The position numbers and the translations under genes are program-made. A stretch of DNA of 64,000 nucleotides, taken from positions 78,028,460-78,092,459 of the forward strand of contig OZ038485.1 of the NCBI GenBank assembly GCA_964036315.1. Direction: 5' to 3'. This DNA is from Acanthosepion esculentum. Its lineage: Eukaryota > Mollusca > Cephalopoda > Sepiida > Sepiidae. The notes beneath the pieces are model-generated. The model was not told the DNA's origin. It saw only the letters and a list, made by a program, of their open reading frames with translations, and searched no databases. Shown piece after piece: positions 20,740 to 32,330 of the stretch; positions within the stretch are counted from its first letter, which is position 1; every line of letters starts with the position of its first letter.

Positions 20740-22836
20740 TTGTTTAAATTTCAAACGGAACAAAGCCTCGCGTTGCAAAAGCAACAACTTCAACGACAAC
20801 TTGAAAGTGAGGAGAAATTTAAAAAAGAGTTTTTGGAGCAACAGAATGCCCAAAGAAAAAAGGAAGAAATATTTGAAGAAAGACTGTTACAACAACAGAA
20901 ACGCGTCGAAGAAATCTTTATGAAAACACAGGAGGAACAGAGGAAACTTCTGGAGGCAACACAGTTAACGAATGCAAACGAGAATCATAACGCATGCTCC
21001 CAGACGGCTGTGTGGAACGCTATTGAAAGTTTCAATTATAATCCAGAAGACGATGTGACGTTTGCTCATTTCTATAGAAGATATGAGGATATTTTTGTAT
21101 CGGATTGCGGTACATGGACAGACGCTAAAAAAGTTAGGTTTCTGCTAAGAAAATTGGGAACTACCGAGCATACAAAGTTCGTGAATTTTATCCTTCCAAA
21201 AAAGACCAGTGAGTTGAGCTTCCAAGAGACAGTTACTCTACTAACAGAACTGTTTTCTACAAAAACTTCTCTTTTTCACAGGAGATATAAGTGTATGAAT
21301 GTCACTAGAAGAGAGGAAGATGATTACACTACTTATGCAAGTATTGTAAACAAGCATTGCGACGACTTTAAACTGGAGGAATTATCATCAGATAATTTTA
21401 AATGTTTAATATTTGTGCAAGGGCTGGTTTTAGGTAAAGACGCTGAGATCAGGCGTCGTGTTTTAAATAAACTCGAAAACGAGCCGAATTTAAAACTACA
21501 AAGCTTAGGGGAAGACTGTGAACGGTTTGTTGCGTTGAAACAGGACAGTCGTGACATAGAGGAAAGCGGAGTGTCGCACATTAAAAAGGTCCATCAGAAG
21601 AAAAATTTGACTTCAAAAAATAACCAGAGGAAAATACAGGGAAAAGATCCACCTGGACCGTGTTGGAGGTGTGGAGATAAACATTGGTACAATGAGTGTC
21701 CCTACAAATTCAAACAATGTGACAACTGCTACCAGAAGGGGCATAGGGCATCACAATGTAGGAAAAAATCTGGTAGAAAGAAGACATCCATTAAACTCAC
21801 GAAAATTGAACCTGAGGAACGAAATATCCGGAAATTTGTACAGGTCAAAATGTTTAAAAAGAAAGTAAGACTACAGCTTGATAGTGGGTCTGATATTTCC
21901 ATCATTAATGTACAGACATGGAAGAAGCTTGGGAGACCCACTATGATTAAATCACATAAAACGGCGAGAAGCGTCAGTGGTGAAAAAATCACCTTCGAAG
22001 GAGAATTATTGACGAATATTTCTTTTCAGAATAAGACCGAAAAAGCAAAAATTTTTGTCATGCGAAAATCAAATAACCTCTTTGGAACTGATCTGAAAGA
22101 GAATTTTCCAGACGTATTTACAGGCGGTCTTGGAAGGTGTACAAAAGCGGTAGCAAAATTTGAAGTCAAAGAAAATGAACAGCCAGTGTTCAAAAAGAAA
22201 AGAAATGTTCCATACGCCGCTATAGAACAAATAGACGGTGAATTAGAAAGACTCGAAAACATGGGTGTCCTCGAAAAAATTGATCACAGTGAGTGGGCTA
22301 CGCCAACAGTTTACATCAAAAAGAAGAGCAAGGAGATTAGGGTTTGTGCCGATTTCTCAACAGGTTTAAACAATGCATTAAAGGATCACCATTATCCCCT
22401 TCCGTGCCCTGAAGAAATATTCGCGAAACTGAGTGGAGGGAAATATTTTTCTAAAATCGACCTCAGTGACGCGTATTTACAAATCCCAGTCGATCAGGAG
22501 TGTTCAAATCTGCTATGCATCAATACCCATAAGGGATTGTACAAGTTTAACAGACTTCCTTTTGGGGTCAAAGTCACCCCTGCGATTTTTCAGCAAACAA
22601 TGGACATGATGTTGAGTGGGTTGGACTTCGCAGTAGGGTACCTGGACGATGTGTTAATGAACAGCGCTAGCAAAGAACAACACAAAGCTCATGTAAACCA
22701 AGTATTCAAAAGGATCCAGGATTATGGATTTAAACTGAAACAGGAAAAATGTACTTTTTTCATGGAAAAAATAAAATACTTGGGGCAAATCATCGATGAA
22801 CATGGAAGAAGGCTGGATCCAGATAGATCGACTTGA
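20740..22836 (+). CDS. Gypsy gag-protease-RT polyprotein, truncated
   Basis: 698 codons. Residues 1-75 are Gln/Glu-rich coiled coil; about 85-290 Gag; about 305-345 two zinc knuckles ([13 protein letters not shown], with one residue fewer than usual before His, and [14 protein letters not shown]). The aspartic protease starts near 376 ([12 protein letters not shown]). RT runs from about 480 with [43 protein letters not shown] and the active site VGYLDDVLM. It stops soon after the thumb at LDPDRST because the frame runs into the LTR remnant. The long open frame suggests a fairly recent element. RNase H and integrase are deleted. Confidence 0.9.
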   Translation: MFKFQTEQSLALQKQQLQRQLESEEKFKKEFLEQQNAQRKKEEIFEERLLQQQKRVEEIFMKTQEEQRKLLEATQLTNANENHNACSQTAVWNAIESFNYNPEDDVTFAHFYRRYEDIFVSDCGTWTDAKKVRFLLRKLGTTEHTKFVNFILPKKTSELSFQETVTLLTELFSTKTSLFHRRYKCMNVTRREEDDYTTYASIVNKHCDDFKLEELSSDNFKCLIFVQGLVLGKDAEIRRRVLNKLENEPNLKLQSLGEDCERFVALKQDSRDIEESGVSHIKKVHQKKNLTSKNNQRKIQGKDPPGPCWRCGDKHWYNECPYKFKQCDNCYQKGHRASQCRKKSGRKKTSIKLTKIEPEERNIRKFVQVKMFKKKVRLQLDSGSDISIINVQTWKKLGRPTMIKSHKTARSVSGEKITFEGELLTNISFQNKTEKAKIFVMRKSNNLFGTDLKENFPDVFTGGLGRCTKAVAKFEVKENEQPVFKKKRNVPYAAIEQIDGELERLENMGVLEKIDHSEWATPTVYIKKKSKEIRVCADFSTGLNNALKDHHYPLPCPEEIFAKLSGGKYFSKIDLSDAYLQIPVDQECSNLLCINTHKGLYKFNRLPFGVKVTPAIFQQTMDMMLSGLDFAVGYLDDVLMNSASKEQHKAHVNQVFKRIQDYGFKLKQEKCTFFMEKIKYLGQIIDEHGRRLDPDRST

Positions 22837-22865
22837 TTTTCTTATTTTTACTATTGTGCCACGAC

Positions 22866-22871
<6 letters not shown>
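22828..22871 (+). repeat. LTR 3'-end remnant
   Basis: 44 bp identical to 19,910-19,953 (tcgacttgattttc...gacacaaca). The deletion joint falls at the short shared motif tcgactt. Confidence 0.92.
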
Positions 22872-22917
<46 letters not shown>

Positions 22918-22959
22918 GAAATAAATGACAAACATAAACAGAAATATAAACAGAAAATA

Positions 22960-23003
<44 letters not shown>
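22872..23003. repeat. Two (TA)n arrays
   Basis: TA runs at about 22,871-22,915 and 22,963-23,003, separated by AT-rich sequence. Confidence 0.9.
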
Positions 23004-23006
<3 letters not shown>

Positions 23007-23245
23007 AAGGTAATAAACCCGTTGGTATATAATCCAAGTGGGTCCTAGTAATATAGAATATTAAAACTGATCCACAAAAAACACTCAATATATTTATTAT
23101 TACAGAGCAAAAATTAATACACAATAAAATTGCAAATCAACTCGTATAGAGAATAAGTTTATTACGATCGACGAAAATATAATTCGTCAGTCCTATCAAC
23201 ACCCTGTGTATTTAGGCAGCAAATTCTCTTTTAGGTATGTCTGAT
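23004..23245 (-). repeat. Dispersed repeat shared with 42.7-43.0 kb
   Basis: The segment ccgttggtatataatccaag (about 23,018) appears in reverse complement near 42,930-42,955. Near 23,165-23,210 a minus-strand CTGACGA box and a gttgatagg motif resemble the foldback at 42,673-42,837. A degenerate hammerhead-like core is possible, but its GAAA box reads GTAA. Confidence 0.5.
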
Positions 23246-23553
23246 TGAATAAATTACAAACATTATGTCTGCTTATTTTTATCATAATCCTTTCATAATC
23301 ACGAATATTTTTCTGTATTTTACTGTTGAATAAGGCAAGAAATGCACCGTAAGATTGATAATCATCATCATACCTTTTGCCTTACTATTTGCATCCCTGA
23401 TGATGATCTCAGAAAGAGATGGAAAGTACTTGGGAAATAAAAGTGACTCTCAATGTTACAGTGCATTTCTTGCCTTATTCAATTGTAATATCCGGAAAAA
23501 ATTCGTGAGTATGATAGGATTATGATAAAAATAAGCAAACATAATCTTTGTAT
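23246..23553. repeat. Foldback element
   Basis: Arms of about 105 bp (23,246-23,362 and 23,447-23,553) are imperfect inverted repeats; both contain gcttatttttatcataatcc and gaataaggcaagaaatgcac as reverse complements. The central loop holds the hammerhead-like motif at 23,397-23,425. Confidence 0.85.
23397..23425 (+). ncRNA. Degenerate hammerhead-like core
   Basis: CTGATGA (23,397-23,403), a perfect 5-bp stem atctc/gagat, then GGAAA. Flanking ATCC and TGGGA could form a short helix I. The canonical G-C pair closing stem II is missing, so activity is doubtful. Confidence 0.35.
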
Positions 23554-24164
23554 TATATATATATATATGCTCGAAAGGCGACGAAACACTTTAGTAATAA
23601 CCCGAGCTATTTCAAAAGTTAACATATTTTAAAAGAAATAATAATGCTTACTAATTGGTTTTCGTAATATACGAGGAAATATACTAAAATTATTAGGCAA
23701 CAAATTAATTGAGTTCATTGATGATTATCATGTATGCGTGTGTCTCATCATTATTATCGGCAATGTTGAAAAACTCTATTAAGCGCCGTTGTCTTCACTT
23801 CATACTAATGTCCTTTAAGAAGGAAAATATTTCATCTCTTCATTTCCACCGCAACTATGGATGAAATAAGTAGCAAAGTAGACTGAACTCTCTAGCCTTG
23901 TATGGTAGCCATTCTAGGTGAAGGACTATTCTGAGCGCAAAACTGTGAAGAAAACAGGAAATCACTCCATTATCTTCATGTGAAGCCGTAGCATTTCACA
24001 AATCTGAAAGAAAAAGAAACCGTAGAGATCCATAACGCCTTACCCCCTGAATTAAATGGTATTTGATAAAAAAAGATTATCATAATCATTTTAACATTAT
24101 CATTGTTACTAGAGCAACTATTTCTTTCTTTTTTTTTATAGACGATGTGAACTAAATGTTGAAT
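23554..24164. other. AT-rich; possible SINE remnant
   Basis: Around 23,880-23,990 the sequence resembles the tail of the SINE at 57.6-57.85 kb (gtgaagaa..caggaaa). No tRNA-like head is convincing here. No coding signal. Confidence 0.35.
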
Positions 24165-24410
24165 TATAGTTAAAATCAGAGACAGGTGAAATTTCTGGGA
24201 CACATAATGAGAAAAGGATATACTGAAAGCAGGAGTGGGCAGAATGAAGTAGCCATTAACTTATCTAACTTTTCTTTGTGAATGGATGGCAGAAAGGAGT
24301 CAGAGAGAGAGAGAGAGATGGTAAAGAGTCAAACGTTGCTTGGAGCTACAGTAGACAGAAAGTTGTGGAGAACTATAATCGCCCACGCCCTGAAGGGATA
24401 CGGTCCGTAA
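24165..24410 (+). mobile_element. RTE-like LINE, 3'-end fragment
   Basis: Conceptual translation gives FLGHIMRKGYTES, a (GA)n-interrupted linker, then QTLLGATVDRKLWRTIIAHALKGYG, the conserved C-terminus of the LINE at 8.7-9.6 kb. Counterpart at 57,850-57,935 in the right-hand duplication block. Confidence 0.75.
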
Positions 24411-24549
24411 AAGAAATATTACTCGTAATAATCCCATGTCTTAAAGCTTTTATATTTCAATTATTTTTTATTCCTTTTTCATTTCATATTATTTATAGGT
24501 GTTTTTTACATTTTATTTTTTGTTACATTTTTCATTGGGTAGCGTAACG

Positions 24550-24830
24550 GAAAATAAAAAAACAACCACAAGTGGGTCTATGATAATAGTTAATAGTTTA
24601 AGATGTCGTGACAAAATCTACTGAGGACAAAGAAGGCCAAGATAAATAGATAAGAGATTTGAAATATTACATGTTTCTTTGTATTAAGAGAAAGACGCGT
24701 TAACTTTTTGTTTTGTAAAATTTTGTCAACAATCTTGTATACATCTACATATTTAACCCATATACTTACATATACATCTATACTTTCAAGTTTTTGTTGG
24801 TGAAGAGAGAGAGAGAGATTGTGATATATA

Positions 24831-24890
<60 letters not shown>
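24550..24890. repeat. Segmental duplication block 5 plus (GA)n, left copy
   Basis: Similar to 58,930-59,200 (taatagtt.atagttta.aatgtc, attacat.tttctttg.att). Both copies end in a long (GA)n tract, here 24,835-24,889. Confidence 0.78.
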
Positions 24891-24891
<1 letters not shown>

Positions 24892-26159
24892 CTTCCGAAA
24901 TGAAAAGGTGTGTATTACATGTAAGTAGTCACCGCCACTGAATTTTCGATACCTAAGGTTTAAAATTAAATTTCAAAAATGAAAAAATAATTTTTGAAAA
25001 TTTCAATTTAGCTTTATTTGAAAGCTAAATGATTAAATTTATTATTTCCAGTAAATATTTTGATGTATTTCAGATACAAATTATATAGATTGGAATGTCA
25101 AATAATTGCTCGATTTAAAAAAAAAATTAAAATCGACCATTTTCTTAATTTTAAGAAATTTGTAAACAAAACAAATTTATCGGTTTTAAAAATCTTCCAA
25201 AATTAAATTATAGATTTGTGATACGTTATTTGAGTAAAATTAGAAAATTTAAAGTTAGATTAATCTGATTTGAAATAAATATTACTTACAATAAAAAAGC
25301 AATATACAAGCATTTCTTAACAATGTGTCTCCTGTTTCTTTGATCTTTATTGACTTATCGAGAAGCTCTCAGGGTGATGACAGCTCTTATGGATGACCAG
25401 AAATGACATAAATTTACGAAATCTAAGTGAACGCATTTTTTCTGATTTTTAACTATCTAGTAATTTTAAAAAATTAACACATTTTCAGCAATTATTTACT
25501 ATTTTATTTACTATTTTTATTTAGGTTTTAAGAAGATTTATGAAATTTGCATTTCGTCTCTAGGTTCTTAACTTTACTGTCTTAAACAAAAAATGAATTA
25601 ACTAATATGATCCAAACTAAAATAAATACATGAAATAAAAATATTTAGTGAAATAGCAACTAAGAAAAGTAAAACTTTTTTCTTTTGATATTTTCAGGGT
25701 ATGATTTGCAAAGACTTTAATGATGAAACAGAACTGAATATTAAAAGTGAAATAATTGCAGGGCGTTAGACGACGATTAAATCACGTGAACTTTTTAAGG
25801 ATTATGTCATGTATAGATTTCCATAGGTAGAAATTAGGAACGTTTTTTTTCACTAAAAGTTATTTTTAAACTTTAAAAAAATATTTGGTTACAAACGACT
25901 GTTATGAGCTTTTCAAATTTGGATTCGTTTAAGTCCTCAAAGGAGCTCAAGGCACGCGGCCTCCTCTAAAGAAGATCCGTTTAACGCGATTGGTGAAATT
26001 CTGGGTTCGATCGGCGATGGTGGGTGGCACTAGATTGTTTCGTAAGCACTGAATATAACCAGCCAGTTTTCTCCCTTTGAGCTGTTAGAGCTAGGTCAGA
26101 GGAGAGATCAACTTCTATATGAAGGTAGTAGATAATGAGTGTTATGTGTGTGTGTGTAT
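24891..26159. other. AT-rich intergenic stretch, no gene seen
   Basis: No coding or transposon signal recognised. A TG-rich tract near 26,140-26,200 accounts for the His/Thr-rich minus ORF there. Confidence 0.5.
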
Positions 26160-26850
26160 GTGAGTGTGTTTGTGTGTGTGTGTGTTTGTGTGTGTCTGTG
26201 TAGTACACTAACATGTCATAAATCTTGAGACAGGTGCCTAGTACCGTGAAAGACACCTTCTTGTCCAGTGAAATGAAGCAATTTGGCGTAACATCGATTC
26301 AACAACAGGTCGGAAGACCTCTGGAGAAATGGTGAGCTATGTCATCCCGATAACTCTCCACGGCTAGCTGTAGGATGTTTCCTAAGAATCGCCCTCTCCA
26401 GCACGTCTCATAAATGCTTGATTGAACTCATGTCAAGCGAAAGTGGTGGCCAAACCATTCATCGGAAGTTTCCAGAATGCTCCTCAACCAAATTCGAAGG
26501 ACCCGATAACTTTATCATAGAATAACACATAGTTATGGTGGACATTAAGTGAACTCTTGAAAATTGTCAAGAAACTGTAACGTAGCTGCTACTGGTAAAT
26601 AAGCATATTTAGGCGGACCAACGGATCCAACCCAGCACGTGGACACACCGCACACAACTATCGAACCTCCATCAGCCTGCACGATGCTTTGCCGACAACT
26701 GGACTCACGGGGTTGGCGCTACACCACGAACCTACTATCATCACGAAATAAGCGGCACTGTGTCTCGTCAGACTACGGCATACGTTACCATGTTTCTAGG
26801 ATCAATGTGAAGAAATCATGAACTCAGGTCTAGCGCTATGTCTGGTGATA
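26160..26850 (-). pseudogene. Degenerate Tc1/mariner-type transposase
   Basis: Minus-strand pieces: RNMVTYAVV near 26,795, VQADGGSIVVCGVS near 26,660 (family: ADGGSIMVWG) and WPPLSLDMSSIKHL then DVLERAI near 26,395-26,450 (family: SPDLNPIEHLW). The catalytic D/E positions are eroded and stops are frequent. Terminal inverted repeats were not found. Confidence 0.6.
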
Positions 26851-27449
26851 TGGTTAAGGCAGACAGTATATTTTTTAATCATTTCACCCCAAGAAAGACG
26901 AGAATGCTATAGTATGCAGGGCTTATAGAGAGTGAAAGAGAGAGAAAAGACTGGGTATAGGAGGGATTGAGGAAAGGATGATCGAGAAAAGGACAAAAGA
27001 TGAACGGGATTCAGGAAAACAAATGATGGCGATTGGTGTTGCATTATGTATATATATAACAGATTGGGCTCTACAAAAAAGTTTTTAAATCGATCAGTGA
27101 ATTTCTAAAAGTTACTTTACAGCAAACAGGTGTTGTAATCAAATATGTTGTTTTCTATAAATAAATTCAATTTTACGCTTATGTCCCCCTCCCGACAACC
27201 AACTGATTGTAATTTCCAAGCAACTCAGGGTAAGGACAGATATGTGAACATATATACGTATTTGTATACATGCTAACCAGAAGCCAAAGTTTTATGTAGA
27301 AGTGTGGGCAATGTCTATGTGTATTCATATAATATACAATTCAAATAAACACGTTAGAGAGAGCGTCATCAGTAAAATAAGCTTGCATATTTTATCATTA
27401 TTCTGAACTGTTCATGTTCATTTCTAACTTTTTAAGACTAGCAATTATA

Positions 27450-27491
<42 letters not shown>

Positions 27492-27980
27492 ATTTTTCTG
27501 TATCTGGCTGTATTTTAATGGTTACCGAGCAAATGCATTCTGTTTGTTGTAAAGAACATGAAACAGAGAGAAAAATTGTTCTATTAAATAACCAAATATG
27601 AGAAAAGTGTATTAGACATGTAGTTCAGAATTGTAAAAGTCTAATAATTTTAATATTACCCCATGATTAAAATTGATGATTTTTTTTGTCCAAGTAATTT
27701 TTAAAAGCCGTAACATAAATTATGAATTTTCAATATTAACTTTTATTTACGACACATTTTTCACATCATATAAAATTTATATGATGTGAAAAATTTAATT
27801 CATATTATAAATTAATATTGCTTTTATAGTAAAATTACAACTTTTATCAAAAAACAAATTTTTAAAATATGCTTTTTGTGGTCAGAGATTCATCAAAATG
27901 ATCCGGAAACCTTTTTTTCCTAAATCAACCAGTTTTACATCATCGCATAAATTGACTTATACTTTTCTAAATTTAACAAT
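26851..27980. other. Intergenic; (CTAT)n and small palindrome
   Basis: Contains (TCTA)n at 27,451-27,491 and an AT-rich 39-bp palindrome at 27,756-27,794 (arms atttttcacatcatat). This lies just 3' of the SLC16-like gene A. Confidence 0.6.
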
Positions 27981-27986
27981 TTTATT
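27981..27986 (-). promoter_or_regulatory. Polyadenylation signal AATAAA, gene A
   Basis: Minus-strand AATAAA two bases beyond the stop codon of the last SLC16-like exon. Very close to the stop, so another signal further on may be used instead. Confidence 0.45.
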
Positions 27987-27988
27987 GT

Positions 27989-28119
27989 TCATTGTTTTAC
28001 GAAATTTCCTTTCTTTTGTTCATAGATGATTCCACACGATAAGATGGCCCCGACGAAAGCAATAACGGAATTCATGTAGAAGATTACGGGAAAAGAACTG
28101 GTAGCATCATAAAGATGTT
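27989..28119 (-). CDS. SLC16-like gene A, terminal exon
   Basis: Acceptor tttcag, phase 1, 131 nt, ends TGA. The translation HLYDATSSFPVIFYMNSVIA is the family's final pattern (D.T.S...FY...G) leading into transmembrane segment 12 (FVGAILSCGIIY) and a short basic tail (EQKKGNFVKQ). Phase and sequence fit the exon at 37,256-37,381. Intact in itself, but the gene as a whole looks inactivated. Confidence 0.8.
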
Positions 28120-28404
28120 CTGAAATGAACAGAATTGTGGATTATATTTGAAAACGAGACAAACAAAATAATAAATAATTTACTTTTAGTCATAGTTATT
28201 TAGAAAAAGTAGATAACAACGTGTATAATGAAAATTATTTCAACTCAATCTTGAAAGAGAAAGCTGTTGTCACGTTCGTGATGTTCATGTATTGGAAACG
28301 AATCAATTATATTTAAATTTATTAGATTTACGTCAGTTCAGGTATGACGTCAGTATGCAAGTAAGAAAAAAGGACAGAAACCAAATGATTTTCTGTTTTT
28401 CTCA
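28120..28404 (-). other. Intron sequence of gene A
   Basis: No gene or repeat recognised; AT-rich. Confidence 0.5.
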
Positions 28405-29086
28405 AACCTCAGTGAAGAACATTTTTTAATCGGTACCACCCCATGCAAGACAGTAAAGCTGCCAAAAGACAAAGGGTTACAGGATGTGGAGGAATTAGGA
28501 ACAGAAACATTAATAATGAGTGGAAAGAGAAAGAGTAATCAGGAGGACAGTAGATAGCGACTGAAATTGCCTTTAAATTTTTAAAGATTAAACTTGTCTG
28601 GAAATCATGGAGCCGGAAGGGATTTCCACAAACTATAAGTATGAGAAAAGAAACTGTTAGCATAGAACTTATGGCTACATCTTGTCAGGTCAACTGTAAT
28701 TTGATGAGATATCGACGCCATTCTAGTACTACGCTTAAGTCCATAAAGACTAGGTACGTAGCGAAGAGCTCATCCCAACAATTACCATGTAAGTATTTAT
28801 AGAAAAACACAGAAAGGCAACTTTACAGCGGTGGGAAAGTGACTGAAGCCGAGCTGCCAGATTAGGACCAATAATATTGCTGATACTTCTTTGGCTATTA
28901 TCAAGGAGCTCAAGGTAAATAGCAGGGGCACTGGACCATATGTGGCATCAATATTTTAAGTATGGACGAATGGTAAACTTATAGATATGTAAGATCGATT
29001 CGCACAATACAGTGAACCTACTTTCTTAGCAGATGACCTAGCAATGGATTCAATATAGTATTTCCACTTCATGTCAGTTGAGAACG

Positions 29087-29389
29087 TTAGCCCGAAAAGG
29101 CACAATGAGTCACTTTCCTAGAGGTTAGCAGCAGCCATGCTGATGAAAGGCAAGGTTCTCTCAAATGATTACTGGATGCTTTAAAATTAATAATCTCCTT
29201 GTCGGACTGATCAACCTTACTATCGAGGCAGGAGTAAATGGTTGTGTCATCAGCGTAGATGCCAAATTGAGAGCTGATGTCATCGGGACGGTCATTAATG
29301 AAAATTAAAAACAGAGTAGCACCAAGGATGGAGCCCTGGGGGACATCCGTGTTAGTACGAAAGGATCTACACGAGTAACCGCTCAGCAT
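29087..29389 (-). CDS. Jockey-like RT core segment
   Basis: Open 100-codon frame with RT motifs 4 and 5: DVPQGSILG and YADDTTIY, the latter holding the catalytic aspartates. The start Met is nominal; the upstream RT was separated by the nested LTR insertion. C-terminal residues after about 75 drift out of frame. Confidence 0.8.
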   Translation of the reverse strand: MLSGYSCRSFRTNTDVPQGSILGATLFLIFINDRPDDISSQFGIYADDTTIYSCLDSKVDQSDKEIINFKASSNHLREPCLSSAWLLLTSRKVTHCAFSG

Positions 29390-29399
29390 AAAACAACCA

Positions 29400-30820
29400 C
29401 GCTGCCAACAGAAAATATATTCTTCCTTCCTTTTTCCCCTGTGTGGTCAAGAGAAGCGAAGAACAATGCAATGCTTTAGATTATGGCAAAGAGGGGGGGA
29501 AATCTTACAATTTTTCAGTAGTAAGTATTTTCAAGTTGTTGGTTTTAAATGGATTGAGTTAATATTTCTTTTATGCTTTTCCCTTCTTCCTAAATATATC
29601 CGACGTCCGCATCTGAGCCTTTTTTCGTAATTACGTTGCCTGTTATTTGGTTGGTGTCCGTTTTTTTTATCAGTTGCATATTAACATACAACTGTTGTAT
29701 GTGTAGCTTTCTTTCGTGAAAATTTCTCTTTGATTCGCCAGACTTGAGGTTAATACACTGGGATCTTTAGACGTCTTTAGAGGTATGGCGTGACCCTTTT
29801 TTTCTCTTTTAGGTAGAGGTTTCTCTTTGTGGTTCGAATATTCTTCGTCGCCAGTTGTTATGGTGTAAAACCATAGAAAAATAACACGGACTCGGATATA
29901 GGTTAAATAGTATATTCTCGGAAACGTAGTACAAAGGTAAATATGGATAGGAGAGTACTTTCTCACACTGGTGTACCAACTCACTCACTCACTCACTCAC
30001 TCACTCACTCACTCACTCTGTGGCTACTTCTCGGTGACCCTCACTTGGTGACTCGATATTTAACAACACCCCCACACGGGTCGAATGTGGCACAAGGCCG
30101 GTTTAACGTGGGCTTACCGAGCCTGTGGGCTCGGCCAAAAATATGCCCATTTACAACCCGTATAAACGGGTTTAGGGACTGTCTACCTCCCCGGACGAAA
30201 CTTTGCCCTGCGGCAAAGTCCCGTCCGAGTTCCTCCCCGCCGAGGCGGAGAGTTTGACAGCAAAGAACAGTTTATACAACTGTTCAAGTCACTGGGTGAC
30301 TCGATATTTAACAACCCCCCCACACGGGTCGAATGTGGCATAAGGCCGGCTTAACGTGGGCTTACCGAGCCCGTAGGCTCGGCCAAAAATATGCCCATTA
30401 GAACCCGAATACACGAGTTCAGGGACTGTCCACCTCCCCGGACGAAACTTTGCCCTGCGGCAAAGCCTCGTCCGAGTTCCTCCCTGCCTAGGCGGAGAGT
30501 TCGACAGCAAAGAACAATTTAAATGACTGTTGCCCGTTATACAACTGTTCCAGTCACGGAGTGACTCGATATTTAGCACCCCCCCACGTGGGTCGATGTG
30601 GCACAAGGCCGGTTTAATGTGGGCTTACCGAGCCCGTAGGCTCGGGCAAAAATATGCCCATTTAGAACCCGTATAAACGGGTTCAGGGACTGTCTACCTC
30701 CCCAGACGGCACTTTGCCCTACGGCAAAGCCCCGTCCGAGTCCCTCCCCGGCGAGACGGAGAGTTCGACAGCAAAGAACAATCTAAATGACTGTTCCAGT
30801 CACGGGGTGACACACCTTAC
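29400..30820 (-). mobile_element. Gypsy element 3 fragment nested in the LINE
   Basis: Minus-strand LTR at 30,814-29,856 (TGTGTCACC...CACCATAACA), followed by primer-site-like ACTGGCGACGAAG and about 450 bp of leader (29,855-29,400). No gag survives. The LTR contains three tandem units beginning gtgactcgatattta (plus-strand starts about 30,049, 30,296, 30,560), each with hairpins like those of element 1 (cccgtataaacggg, ttgccctgcggcaa). A (TCAC)n tract lies at 29,980-30,018. It splits the LINE between FLSNRKMKV and the VPQGS motif. Confidence 0.78.
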
Positions 30821-32330
30821 TCAGAGTTGGTAGCCATATTATATAGGTGTGGAAGAGTCCATTTGTAGGTAGGTCCCCACAATACTTTCATTTTACGATT
30901 TGATAGGAAAGACTGGATCAGTTCAAAAATGTGTCCGGAGACATCGTATTCTTTTTAGCATGTGAAGATGGCCTGTATGCCAGACCCTCTCAAAGACTTT
31001 CGAGATGTTCAATGCTACTAGTTTTTATCTAGAGATTGATAGACTTTTTCCGCAATTATTGTCAGTACATTAGGAGTTAACCTGGTGAAACAAAAGCCAT
31101 ATTGCTTGTTTGAGAAAAGGCCCAGCGATGAGACATGCTGAAACAATTCAGCATTGATTAGGGCCTCTAGGAGGTAAAATCTAACAGGTCGATAGTTGGA
31201 AGGGTAGGACGGTCCCACAGAATTGGAACAACAGACGGCGACTTCTAGCAGACAGTTTAGAGAGAATATGAGCTAGTTCGGGAGCACACTTCTTAATGAG
31301 TATTACAGGGATACCACCGGGTCCACATGCTTTGTGGAGATCTAGCAGACACTATGGAAGGGAATATGTGCATATCACTCAACAGAGATTCAGTTCTAAG
31401 TGGGAATTTAGACAGGGATACTCCTGATGAATCAAGAGTTGTGTTGAAGGAGAATTTACGAGCAAAGCATTCAGCTTTATCAGCAGAGAATGATATCACC
31501 TCAAATTGATTGAAGAGAGGAGGACTAGAGACCTTACACTTATTGAATACCCTATTACAGAGCCGACAGTAATCACGAGAGCCAAAATTGTTAGAGGCTA
31601 TGCGGTGCCACAATTTCTCGGCAAACAGTGACTTAGCTCCTTAGAGGACTCGCTTACATTCATTACGAGTAGAAATAGTGGATTTTGTGTGCTATAGCAG
31701 CCAAGCATGCTAGTGTGAACCATGGAAAGAATTGAGGTTTCACCTGGTGTTTCCGAGAAGGGATGAATGCGTCCATGCCGGCTTTGACCTAAGAAGAAAC
31801 CTCAGTGGTTAAATTTTCAATTGGGAAGTTAAAAATGTCAGTCCAAGTGGTATCACCAAGAAAATCACGGAGTAAGTCTCAATCAGGATGCTGAGAACGG
31901 AAAGAGGTTCTTATGGATAGGGGGTTCTTGCTTAATAGATGTTTGGAACGTAATATCAATACCTACCACAGAGAAGTCCGAGTTACCAAGAGGGCATTGT
32001 TGCGAAGCTCGGCAAGAGCGAGGAGAGCAAGTAAAAATAAATCACGTAGAGAAGACTGTTGCTTGGTTTAGCTAAGGAAAGTGTAAGGAAGTCCTCGATT
32101 TGAGTAAGGGATTGGGCAATGGAATATTTAATTTATGAATACCGGCAACAAAAACAAAAGTGTCTTTAGAAAGTTTAAGCCACGTGTCATGGTAAGCATT
32201 TAATTCACCGAAGACAAAGACGTTCGCAGATGGATGGAGAGAAAATGCCTTTTCTATACTGTCAGTTATTATGTCTAATATACTGCAGTCCTGGGAAGAG
32301 GTATAGTGTTGGTTATTTTTGTAAACTGTA

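Larger units (their letters stand above)
17254..22871 (+). mobile_element. Ty3/Gypsy element 1, internally deleted
   Basis: Order: a 2.7-kb 5' LTR (17,254-19,953), leader, gag-protease-RT ORF, then directly the last 44 bp of the LTR (22,828-22,871). RNase H, integrase and most of the 3' LTR are missing. The ends are TGTTACA...ACACAACA. It inserted beside, or was later joined to, the LINE ending at 17,235, with a short TA tract between. Confidence 0.85.
28405..32330 (-). mobile_element. Jockey-like LINE, interrupted by a Gypsy insertion
   Basis: Minus strand, read from high to low coordinates. Endonuclease remnant near 32,100-32,230 (NVFVFGELNAYHDTWL, from GDFNAHH); linker FIPSRKHQVKPQFFPWF near 31,720-31,760; KAECFARKFSFNTTLDSSG near 31,430-31,490; RT start SNYRPV...QYGF at 31,018-31,218; FELIQSFLSNRKMKV near 30,870-30,920. 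After the insertion, [20 protein letters not shown] and [14 protein letters not shown] at 29,087-29,389. The 3' end (HGVVPIKKC) is near 28,410. It sits in an intron of gene A. Frameshifts make it inactive. Confidence 0.88.
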
